A DNA stretch of 64,000 nucleotides, taken from JALOAR01 sp041649415. Lineage in GTDB: Bacteria; Patescibacteriota; Minisyncoccia; UBA6257; Colwellbacteraceae. The translations under genes and the position numbers were made by a program. The notes under the pieces were generated by a model. It had not been told where the DNA came from. It was given only the letters and a program-made list of their open reading frames with translations, and did not search any database. The DNA lies in NCBI GenBank assembly GCA_041649415.1, contig JBAZND010000001.1, positions 62,001-126,000 on the forward strand, given 5' to 3'. Below are positions 15,893 through 22,961 of this stretch, in pieces (position 1 is the first letter of the stretch; each line of letters opens with the position of its first letter).

Positions 15893-16162
15893 TTAGTCCT
15901 TCTCTAAAATGAATATTTCCTCCCCCGTCCTCCTGTCCACGAAAGCTACCTGCGTTTCATTCTCAACAACATCCACTTGCTCTCCGGTCACTTTTTTATT
16001 TTCCGTCTTCTTGCCTTGCCCGCCAGCTAATGAAGCGGCAGGTGCCGCGAGAGCTGCGAACTTGTTTCCAAAAATCTTCGCGGCGACCAAAGCGATTCCG
16101 CCAAAAGCTAAGAGCTTCAAAAACTTCCTTCTCTTTTCGTTTGTTTTACTTTTTGCCTTCAT
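15893..16162 (-). CDS. Small twin-arginine signal protein (89 residues)
   Basis: The N-terminus contains KRRKFLKLLAFGGIALVAAK (residues 11-30), a twin-arginine motif followed by a moderately hydrophobic stretch, then AALAAPAASLAGG, and a hydrophilic tail ending VAFVDRRTGEEIFILEKD. This is a good Tat substrate or Tat-inserted anchor, and tatA/tatC are the two genes immediately upstream. The ATG overlaps the end of tatA by 17 bp. The mature part is only about 50 residues and has no Cys or His, so it does not look like a cofactor enzyme; it may be a carrier or anchor that brings a partner through the Tat pore. Confidence 0.78.
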   Translation of the reverse strand: MKAKSKTNEKRRKFLKLLAFGGIALVAAKIFGNKFAALAAPAASLAGGQGKKTENKKVTGEQVDVVENETQVAFVDRRTGEEIFILEKD

Positions 16163-16334
16163 TGGAGGAACCGTCTTTCATCATATCTTTGAGCTCTTTT
16201 TCCGCTTCAAGTTTGCCTTTTTTAAACTCGGCTGAAGCGCGACCGGCCGATCTTGAAAGTTCGGCCAATTTTTTACCGCCAAAGAAAACAACTACGGCAA
16301 GAACCACTATTATCGCTAATTCTGTAAAACCCAT
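16146..16334 (-). CDS. tatA: Twin-arginine translocase subunit TatA
   Basis: Pore-forming subunit of the Tat system, 62 residues: MGFTELAIIVVLAVVVFFGG is a single N-terminal membrane helix ending in the conserved FG hinge (FFGGKKL), followed by an amphipathic helix (LAELSRSAGRASAEF) and a charged tail. The frame is open upstream, but the start is MGFTEL because that gives the usual TatA N-terminus and lies 1 bp after the tatC stop. Confidence 0.9.
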   Translation of the reverse strand: MGFTELAIIVVLAVVVFFGGKKLAELSRSAGRASAEFKKGKLEAEKELKDMMKDGSSNEGKK

Positions 16335-16335
16335 T

Positions 16336-17079
16336 TTATTTTTTCTTCTTTTTGATTGATTTTCGACCGCTGCTCCCCGCAACCGAGCCCGCAAAGTAAA
16401 GGCCGGTCAAGGGCAATGAAAGCATTATCATGGTAATCCCGCTTCCATCTGGCGTAATTATAGCAGAAACAATTAGAAAAATTAAAAATGCGTAGCGCCA
16501 GTTCTTTTTCCACATATCCTTATCCGTAATTCCTATGGAATTAAGTATTCCCATGGCAACCGGCAATAAAAACATTATGCCGCAAGCGAAAGTAAATCCG
16601 AGTGTAAAGACGGCAAAGTCGGATACGGTAAAAAAAGGCTTCGCTCCGATATTTCCGACATAATCGTAAAGAACTTTGAATGTCGGCGGGAGAATTACGT
16701 AGTAGCCGAATATCGCCCCAATAAGAAAAAGAAATGCCGCCGGGATAAAAACTTTCCGCAATGCTTTTCTTTCTTTTTCAAAAAGCGCTCCGGAGATGTA
16801 TTTGGCTAGACGATAAAAGAAAAAAGGCGACGTAAGAATAAATGAAATGGCAAGCGAGATTCCTACCTGGACGACAAAAGCTGAAACCGGTTCGGTAACG
16901 ATGAACTCCACTCCCTGTGGAACAAGGGCTTCCTTCATTTTTAAAAACGCCTCCGCCGAAATTGTTTTGTTATGAAAAATCGGAATGGAAAAAAATCCCA
17001 CCCCTAAAATTCCGAATATATAAACCCACGGAACAAAAACTTTTTTGAGTTCCTTGAGCTCGTCCCACACGGAAGTCAT
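16336..17079 (-). CDS. tatC: Twin-arginine translocase subunit TatC
   Basis: Polytopic receptor for Tat signal peptides, 247 residues with about six hydrophobic segments. Visible: an N-terminal cytoplasmic stretch MTSVWDELKELKKVF, FIVTEPVSAFVVQVGISLAISFILTSPFFFYRLAKYISGALFEKERKALRKVF (matching the P..F......A...sPfi.yq...FI.PgL...Er k pattern; positions ~70-125), FLIGAIFGYYVILPP and FTFACGIMFLLPV, and AIITPDGS near the end. The start was chosen at 17077-17079; the open frame extends 13 codons further without family similarity. TatC and TatA here directly precede the only visible Tat substrate. Confidence 0.9.
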   Translation of the reverse strand: MTSVWDELKELKKVFVPWVYIFGILGVGFFSIPIFHNKTISAEAFLKMKEALVPQGVEFIVTEPVSAFVVQVGISLAISFILTSPFFFYRLAKYISGALFEKERKALRKVFIPAAFLFLIGAIFGYYVILPPTFKVLYDYVGNIGAKPFFTVSDFAVFTLGFTFACGIMFLLPVAMGILNSIGITDKDMWKKNWRYAFLIFLIVSAIITPDGSGITMIMLSLPLTGLYFAGSVAGSSGRKSIKKKKK

Positions 17080-17151
17080 TAACAATATTTTACACCAAAA
17101 GCTCGCGCCCTGCGGCACGAGTACTTAAGATCGAGCTTTGAACCGTTCGTT

Positions 17152-17865
17152 CTACGTTCCTTCGTCAAACAAGAGCACTTGCGCTCCCGTGCTGTCGTAA
17201 ACTCCCATGGAGGTAGTGGAAACGGGACGTATCGTAAAGGAACTGACGCCGCTTTTAAAACCGATATTTGCGGGGAAAAGATAATTACCTCCGCCGGTGT
17301 TGTCGCCGAACGTTCCCGAAGAAACATTTGCCGCTGATATCGTTTGTGTGCCGCCTCCAAAAGCCGTTGACTGGGTTGAACCATCAGGAAATTTGAAACC
17401 TCCCGAAGTGGATTCTATGGTCCCCGCTACGGTTAGTTTTGACGTTGGGTTGGCCACTCCCGTACCTATACCGATGTTTCCGCCACTAGGATTTAAAACA
17501 AGCGGAAAAACACCGTCATCAGAAACCCTCATTGCCTGTATCCAAGTCGCGTACGGAGAATTGCTTAGCGAACCGAAATAGGTATAGACATCGCTTCCGC
17601 CGATCCTTGCCGCCGCGTTAGCCGAACTCACTGTCGCTTGTCTTTCTCTTTCCACCGACAACTTGTTAAGCGGGCTACTGGTCCCTATTCCCACGTTTCC
17701 GTTTGATTTTATGTAAATCACGCCCGCCGGAGAATTTTGTTCGGCGGTTACCGATCCGCCTCCGGTGGTCGGATTAGCGGACGGGTTTGTCCAAGCAAAA
17801 GCCGGCGCCATCAGAAACACGACCGTTCCCACGATAGCAAAACCCAAAAGCGCGATTCTCTTCAT
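17152..17865 (-). CDS. Secreted fibre-like surface protein with GNVGIGTSSP motifs
   Basis: A 237-residue protein with a classical signal peptide (MKRIALLGFAIVGTVVFLMA-PAFA, cleavage near residue 24). The mature part has SNGNVGIGTSSPLNKLSV and GGNIGIGTGVANPTSKLTVAG, followed by a Gly/Ser/Thr-rich C-terminus (FKFPDGSTQSTAFGG). This pattern occurs in trimeric phage-tail-fibre or adhesin-like proteins and is frequent in surface proteins of Parcubacteria. Start placed at MKRIALL; six more codons are open upstream. It precedes tatC by 72 bp. Confidence 0.75.
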   Translation of the reverse strand: MKRIALLGFAIVGTVVFLMAPAFAWTNPSANPTTGGGSVTAEQNSPAGVIYIKSNGNVGIGTSSPLNKLSVERERQATVSSANAAARIGGSDVYTYFGSLSNSPYATWIQAMRVSDDGVFPLVLNPSGGNIGIGTGVANPTSKLTVAGTIESTSGGFKFPDGSTQSTAFGGGTQTISAANVSSGTFGDNTGGGNYLFPANIGFKSGVSSFTIRPVSTTSMGVYDSTGAQVLLFDEGT

Positions 17866-17892
17866 TTCAACTAATTGTATCATTCTCGTTTA

Positions 17893-18423
17893 TTAATTGG
17901 ATGTGGATGGCTTTACTATAATGTATCCTTTCGCTTCGGAGTTCATTCCTCCGCATAACTCGCAATAATAAACGTATTGTCCTTCCTTCTCTGCTCTAAA
18001 CTCAAGCGGTTTTGTCTCTCCCTCCCTCACTACCTGCTTTAGCCCGTAATCCGGCACGGTCATGTCATAATCATCGTCCACTGCCGTAAAATTAATGTGA
18101 ACCGTATCGTTTTTGTCCACTATAACCGTCGGCCGGATAAATTTTCCGTTCTCCGCGCTGATATTGAATGTCCGAAGTTTCGCGCTGACTCCCTTTGCCG
18201 CTTCGGTCACGGAAACCGGAACGGAAACGGATTCGTTCTCGGGTATCTCCCCAATTTCCGGCACCGGTATGTTCCCGATATCGGAAAGAGAGGCGCCGTT
18301 TATGGACGTTTCCCCCTCCATCCCCTTTTGCCTCTGATTACCGACAAAATAGAGAACGCCGACCGCAATGAGAAAGACGAAAATAATTACTCCGCCTATT
18401 ATAAGAACCTTCTTGTTGTTCAT
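17893..18423 (-). CDS. Membrane-anchored cupredoxin-like protein
   Basis: A 176-residue protein with an N-terminal membrane helix (KVLIIGGVIIFVFLIAVGVL) and an extracytoplasmic cupredoxin-type domain from about residue 75: FNISAENGKFIRPTVIVDKNDTVHINF, then FRAEKEGQYVYYCELCGGM, and a final strand AKGYIIVKP. The C-terminal ligand loop reads YCELCGGM (two Cys and a Met) and lacks the His expected between Cys and Met. The usual first His ligand (H in the D.DH.F strand) is replaced in DDDYDMTVPDYG. If copper binds, the site is not a normal blue-copper one. The 27-bp gap to the surface-protein gene suggests cotranscription. Confidence 0.75.
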   Translation of the reverse strand: MNNKKVLIIGGVIIFVFLIAVGVLYFVGNQRQKGMEGETSINGASLSDIGNIPVPEIGEIPENESVSVPVSVTEAAKGVSAKLRTFNISAENGKFIRPTVIVDKNDTVHINFTAVDDDYDMTVPDYGLKQVVREGETKPLEFRAEKEGQYVYYCELCGGMNSEAKGYIIVKPSTSN

Positions 18424-18448
18424 TTACAACAATTATACAAAATTGGCT

Positions 18449-19954
18449 CTATTCTCTTAAATCTTCCCCTCTTCTCGCTTTTGGCGTAACCCAAAACCCG
18501 AGTCGGAATTTCCCGCCGAGCATCATTCTTGTTTGAGAATCAAGTCCCGGGATTGAACTGAACACTATGAGATTTATCGGCAGAAGAACCCATTGCACGA
18601 TAAATAAAAAATAATGATACCACTTGAACCATTCCGGTTTTGGCGGCAAGAGGATCATTGAAACTATTGCCGAAGTGATGGTGCCTATCACCGCTATGTT
18701 CATAAAATCGCTTGTAAGCTGCGGCAATCGATAAGAGAGAATCGTAGTGTTAAAGCTTTCACCCCCTAACAAGAGCGGCAGCCGGCCGAGTAAAAGGATA
18801 ATTAGCGCGTTTGTCGCCCACCCCCAGTAAATATCCAGATGCTGATATACCCAATATATTTTCTGCCGGATAGATATTTTTTTGTTTCGGATGAAGCCTT
18901 CAAATATGTAAGGAATATTTTCGCAGCCCCACGCCCATCTTCTTTGTTGTTTGTAGACGTTTTTCATCGTCCGCCAAAAAGTCGGCGCCACGTTTGCATC
19001 CATTGAAACGGGATAGTTCAAAGGCACGGTTCGCCAGTCGCCGTTATAATGCAAAAAACACTGCCAAAAGATGAGAGAGTCTTCCGAGACGTGGTTCGTC
19101 ATCCAAAAACCAATTTCCACAAGCGCTTTGAAAGGCATTGAATGGGACGAAAAAGTTATAAGTTTTTCCGGACGAACCTGGCTCATTATGTTCCAAAATG
19201 TGGTCGAAAAAGCCACTATCCGCGCGAATACCGGTGCCTCGTAAATATTATTCGTAAAAAAGACCACCGGCTGGTAACTGCTTCTGTCGGGGTATTCTGC
19301 CGTGAAATACGCGTGGGTCAGCCGACCAAAATAATCGGGATAGACTTGCGTATCCACGTCAAAAGTGGAAACAAGAATATTTTCATAAGGAATATTCTCT
19401 TTATCTATTATTTCCCTCTTAACTTCTCTTGCCGCCCAAGTTTCATTGGAGCCCTTGCCGGGTATCTCGTTCGGTAGTCCGCTTGGATGTATTGTCGTCA
19501 AAAGCCTGAAAAACTTCCCGTCGTATTCTTCTTTTATTCCATTTATTAACTCCTTTGTCTCCTCGCCCGCCCTTTCTTCTCCCGAGAGAACAACGATAAA
19601 ACGGTCAAGAGGATAATTTGTTTTCAGAAGCGAATCGAAACTTTCTTTAACGACCGCTAACGATTCCTTATACATCGGAAATATCACGAGATGATACATG
19701 TCGTTCCATCTTTTCCCGTTTCGCTCTGGTAATTCTTTTATTTGTTCCAACCAATTGATCTTGCGAGTCTTTTTCATTTCCTTATACCCAAAGGTGAGAT
19801 GCAGGGCAAAGTGGATCGTTCGGAGAAGGAAATAAATGTCAAAAAGTATGATAAAAATCGCCGTCTGCACGGGGAAAAGCCACGAAACAAAAAACATTGC
19901 GGTTATGGTTGCCCACGCAAGCGCTCCCGGCAATATCTCGAAAAATCTTTGCAT
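18449..19954 (-). CDS. Membrane glycosyltransferase, family 2-like (cellulose-synthase type)
   Basis: A 501-residue processive-type glycosyltransferase: two N-terminal membrane helices (LAWATITAMFFVSWLF, TAIFIILFDIYFLL), a cytoplasmic catalytic domain with VIFPMYKE, STFDVDTQVYPDYF (DxD-type), SHSMPFKA, VSEDSLIFW (the third Asp) and QQRRWAWG (Q(Q/R)xRW motif), then three or four C-terminal membrane helices. Likely extends or exports a cell-surface glycan. Start at 19952-19954 (MQRFFEIL); an upstream start would run into tRNA-Glu. Confidence 0.85.
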   Translation of the reverse strand: MQRFFEILPGALAWATITAMFFVSWLFPVQTAIFIILFDIYFLLRTIHFALHLTFGYKEMKKTRKINWLEQIKELPERNGKRWNDMYHLVIFPMYKESLAVVKESFDSLLKTNYPLDRFIVVLSGEERAGEETKELINGIKEEYDGKFFRLLTTIHPSGLPNEIPGKGSNETWAAREVKREIIDKENIPYENILVSTFDVDTQVYPDYFGRLTHAYFTAEYPDRSSYQPVVFFTNNIYEAPVFARIVAFSTTFWNIMSQVRPEKLITFSSHSMPFKALVEIGFWMTNHVSEDSLIFWQCFLHYNGDWRTVPLNYPVSMDANVAPTFWRTMKNVYKQQRRWAWGCENIPYIFEGFIRNKKISIRQKIYWVYQHLDIYWGWATNALIILLLGRLPLLLGGESFNTTILSYRLPQLTSDFMNIAVIGTITSAIVSMILLPPKPEWFKWYHYFLFIVQWVLLPINLIVFSSIPGLDSQTRMMLGGKFRLGFWVTPKARRGEDLRE

Positions 19955-19963
19955 TATGTGACG

Positions 19964-20035
19964 CAGCCCCACGGGGAGTCGAACCCCGGTTACCAGGATG
20001 AAAACCTGGTGTCCTAACCGCTAGACGATGGGGCC
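19964..20035 (-). tRNA. tRNA-Glu (anticodon TTC)
   Basis: Acceptor GGCCCCA/TGGGGCT, discriminator G, anticodon stem CCAGG/CCTGG with loop TTTTCAT (anticodon TTC), T-arm CGGGG-TTCGACT-CCCCG. CCA not encoded. Confidence 0.93.
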
Positions 20036-20076
20036 ATTACAACCAATCTAACCTATCAAAAAATCCCTCATTCTGT

Positions 20077-20448
20077 CTAATTATGACCCGCCTCCTGATA
20101 TTCTTTTATTGCTTTTCTAAGCGCCTGGACCGAAAGATCGGCGCAATGCATTTTAATGGGCGGAAGTGATCCCAAAGCACGTTCTACGTCTTTAAATTCA
20201 ATTTTTTCCGCTTCTTCCAAAGTCTTTCCTTTTGCAAGCTCGGTTATCATTGACGATGTGGCGATTGCCGCAACGCACCCGAGTGTTTCAAATCCGATGT
20301 CTCGAATTATCCCGCCCGAAATCTTCAAATATATTTTCATCATGTCCCCGCAAACAGGATTGCCGACATTGCCGACTGCATGAGCATCCTTTAAGGCTCC
20401 CATGTTCCTGGGATTCTGAAAATGTTCCATTACCTCTTTTGAATACAT
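20077..20448 (-). CDS. iscU: Fe-S cluster scaffold protein IscU/NifU-like
   Basis: A 123-residue scaffold on which IscS-derived sulfur and iron form [2Fe-2S]/[4Fe-4S] clusters. The three cluster cysteines are in the usual contexts: GNPVCGD (residue ~34), TLGCVAAIATSS (~58) and KMHCADL (~102). It starts 24 bp after iscS, forming a minimal ISC pair. The radical SAM, ferredoxin and oxidoreductase proteins encoded downstream would be major clients. Confidence 0.95.
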   Translation of the reverse strand: MYSKEVMEHFQNPRNMGALKDAHAVGNVGNPVCGDMMKIYLKISGGIIRDIGFETLGCVAAIATSSMITELAKGKTLEEAEKIEFKDVERALGSLPPIKMHCADLSVQALRKAIKEYQEAGHN

Positions 20449-20472
20449 GATTTGTATTTATTCCTCTTTTTC

Positions 20473-21786
20473 TTATTCCTTTATCTCCCCCGTTTTTCTG
20501 TTTTTCTCGCAACCGAGGTCCGCGGGTAATCCACCTCTGTCTAGAACATCGTCGCTATAAAACGTATTCGCCTCGGCCGATTTTTCCGGCTCTCCGATGC
20601 TTCCGCTTACATTCCTAAGTTTTTCAATAATTTCTGGCATTATGGATATTACATAATCCACGTCTTCTTTTGTTGTCCCTCGACCCAAAGAAAACCTTAT
20701 GGAACTATGCGCGTCAAGATCACTCATTCCCATCGCTTTCAAAACATGCGAAGGAGAGAGAGATTTTGCCGCGCAAGCTGAACCGGTTGAAACCGAAACT
20801 CCGGCGTCGCTTAACATCACAAGTATAGCCTCCCCTTCCGCCCCTTCAAACTTCAAATTCGCGTTATTCGGCAATCTGTTCTCTCGCGAACCGTTCAAAG
20901 CCGATCGCGGCACGGCAATGAGCAACCCGTCAATCAGCTTGTCCCGAAGTTCCTTAATTTCTTCGTTTTTTGCAGCGTATTCCTCAATCCTCGCCACGGC
21001 GCTGCCAAAACCGACAATCCCAGGGACATTATGCGTTCCTGCTCTAAGCCCATACTCCTGTTCTCCGCCGTCCATGAATTTCGCAAGAGGCGTGCCTTTC
21101 TTGACATAAAGCGCGCCGATGCCTTTCGGCCCGTATATCTTGTGGGCAGAAATGGTAAGCAAGTCCACCCCGAGTCTTTCCACGTTACAATCCAAATAAT
21201 TTGCCGCTTGGGCGGAATCTGAATGGAAATAAATCTTATTGCGACCCGTAGCGTTTAATTCTCCAAGCATCCTCCCGATTTCCTGAATTGGCTGTATCGC
21301 CCCCGTTTCGTTATTCGCATACATTACGGATACCAGCGCTGTTTCAGGCCGAACTAAGCTTTCTATATTCCTCACGCTTACCCGGCCGTCTTCCCCTACA
21401 GGCGCGAATGAAACTTCGGCAAGTCCGTCTCTCGCGACTCTCTTTGCCGATTCAAGCACGCAGTCGTGTTCTATTTCGCTTACAATTATGTGAGGCTTTC
21501 CTTTAAGCCTTTCCCATATTTTCCGAAACATCGCGATTCCTTTTATAGCAGTGTTATTTCCTTCGGTCGCCCCGCTCGTAAAAAGAATCTCCGAGGGATT
21601 GCATCCCAAAAACTCGGCTACTCGTTGCCTCGCTTTCACCACCCCCTCTTGCGCCTCTTCGCCAAAACGATGGACCGACGACGGATTACCAAAACTTGTG
21701 GAAAAATACGGCGCCATGTCCCTAAGGACATCAAAATCAACCGGCGTCGTCGCCGCATAATCCATATATACCCTTTTACTCGCCAT
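20473..21786 (-). CDS. iscS: Cysteine desulfurase IscS/NifS
   Basis: PLP enzyme that takes sulfur from cysteine. Visible: MDYAATTPVDFDVL at the start, TSGATEGNN, NNETGAIQPI, HSDSAQAANYLD, SAHKIYGPKGIG with the PLP lysine (~213), GTHNVPGIVGFG and STGSACAAKSLSPSHVL with the catalytic Cys (~337), RFSLGRGTTKEDVDYV. A C-terminal extension of about 45 residues (from SGSIGEPEKSAEAN) goes beyond the usual end and has no obvious motif. Upstream of iscU; a second, diverged desulfurase is at 62.5-63.7 kb. Confidence 0.95.
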   Translation of the reverse strand: MASKRVYMDYAATTPVDFDVLRDMAPYFSTSFGNPSSVHRFGEEAQEGVVKARQRVAEFLGCNPSEILFTSGATEGNNTAIKGIAMFRKIWERLKGKPHIIVSEIEHDCVLESAKRVARDGLAEVSFAPVGEDGRVSVRNIESLVRPETALVSVMYANNETGAIQPIQEIGRMLGELNATGRNKIYFHSDSAQAANYLDCNVERLGVDLLTISAHKIYGPKGIGALYVKKGTPLAKFMDGGEQEYGLRAGTHNVPGIVGFGSAVARIEEYAAKNEEIKELRDKLIDGLLIAVPRSALNGSRENRLPNNANLKFEGAEGEAILVMLSDAGVSVSTGSACAAKSLSPSHVLKAMGMSDLDAHSSIRFSLGRGTTKEDVDYVISIMPEIIEKLRNVSGSIGEPEKSAEANTFYSDDVLDRGGLPADLGCEKNRKTGEIKE

Positions 21787-21865
21787 TTTATCTAAATGTT
21801 ATGCGTTTCCAGTGTCCCGTCAAGAAAATTGATTTCGGCTGCATTTAGGACGATTATTGCCTTAT

Positions 21866-22936
21866 ATGGGCTTAATTTTATCCATAGAAACAAGCTGTGA
21901 TGAAACGGCTATGGCGCTTCTTGAAGCGCGCGGCGGATTACGAAACCCCCGTTTCCGAATTGTTAAAAGCGCGGTTTTGTCGCAAATTGACATTCACAAA
22001 GAGTTTGGAGGCGTAGTGCCAAATATTGCGAAAAGAGAACATGCAAAAGCTTTGCCTTTGATACTTAAAAAATTTGAACGTCTTTCCGAATTTAAGAAGG
22101 TGAATTTCATTGCCGTTACCGTAGGGCCCGGTTTAGAACCGGCTCTCTGGACAGGCATTGAGTTTGCCCGCGCTCTTGGTGAAAAAACCGGCAAGAGTAT
22201 TTTCGCCGCAAATCACATAATGGGACATCTGTATAGTTTCCTATTGGAAAATCCCAAGAATTTCAAAAGTTTATTCCCAATGGTTTCTCTCGTAGTTTCC
22301 GGAGGACATACCATTCTTTTTCTGCTTAAAAGTCTGGATAGTGTTAAAAAAATCGGCGAAACGAGAGACGACGCCGCCGGCGAAGCTTTTGACAAAGGAG
22401 CGCGTCTTTTGGGCCTTCCCTACCCGGGAGGACCGGAGCTTGAGCGTATTGCATTAAAAGGTAATGCCGATTCCTTTGACTTCCCTCGTCCGATGCTCGG
22501 TCAAAAAAATTTTGACTTTAGTTTCGCGGGACTCAAAACTTCTCTTCTTTACAAACTAAAAGAGAGCAATAAAGCGAACTGGGCAGATATTAACAGAAAA
22601 GTTATCGCTGGTAAGTCTCGAAATTTAGCCGAAGGTTTCCAGGCCGACATTGCCGCAAGTTATGAGAAAGCGATTGTGGATTGCCTGGTTATCAAATCGT
22701 TTAAAGCTGTAGAAAAGTTCGGCGCGCGTTCGGTAACCATTTCGGGAGGCGTTTCGGCAAACAAATTATTACGCAAAGAATTCGCGCGCGCAGCTAAGAT
22801 GCGATGCCTTCGTTTCCTTGCGTCCGACAAAAAATGGAGCGCTGATAATGCCGCGATGATTGCCGCTTCAAGTTACATTGAGAACCTGCAAGGCATTAAG
22901 CGAAAACTCGCGGCTGACGGTAACCTTGCGACCTAA
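21866..22936 (+). CDS. tsaD: tRNA N6-adenosine threonylcarbamoyltransferase TsaD
   Basis: Transfers the threonylcarbamoyl group to A37 of ANN-reading tRNAs. The 356-residue ASKHA-fold protein shows ILSIETSCDETAMALLE, the metal-binding HIMGHLYS (HxxxH, ~residue 117), VVSGGHTILF, DDAAGEAFDKGARLLGLPYPGGPELER, FSFAGLKTSLLY and SGGVSANKLLR. Start is the ATG at 21866; a TTG nine bases earlier is also possible. It is divergent from iscS. Confidence 0.95.
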   Translation: MGLILSIETSCDETAMALLEARGGLRNPRFRIVKSAVLSQIDIHKEFGGVVPNIAKREHAKALPLILKKFERLSEFKKVNFIAVTVGPGLEPALWTGIEFARALGEKTGKSIFAANHIMGHLYSFLLENPKNFKSLFPMVSLVVSGGHTILFLLKSLDSVKKIGETRDDAAGEAFDKGARLLGLPYPGGPELERIALKGNADSFDFPRPMLGQKNFDFSFAGLKTSLLYKLKESNKANWADINRKVIAGKSRNLAEGFQADIAASYEKAIVDCLVIKSFKAVEKFGARSVTISGGVSANKLLRKEFARAAKMRCLRFLASDKKWSADNAAMIAASSYIENLQGIKRKLAADGNLAT

Positions 22937-22961
22937 AGACAAATAAAGCAAAATCAAACAA

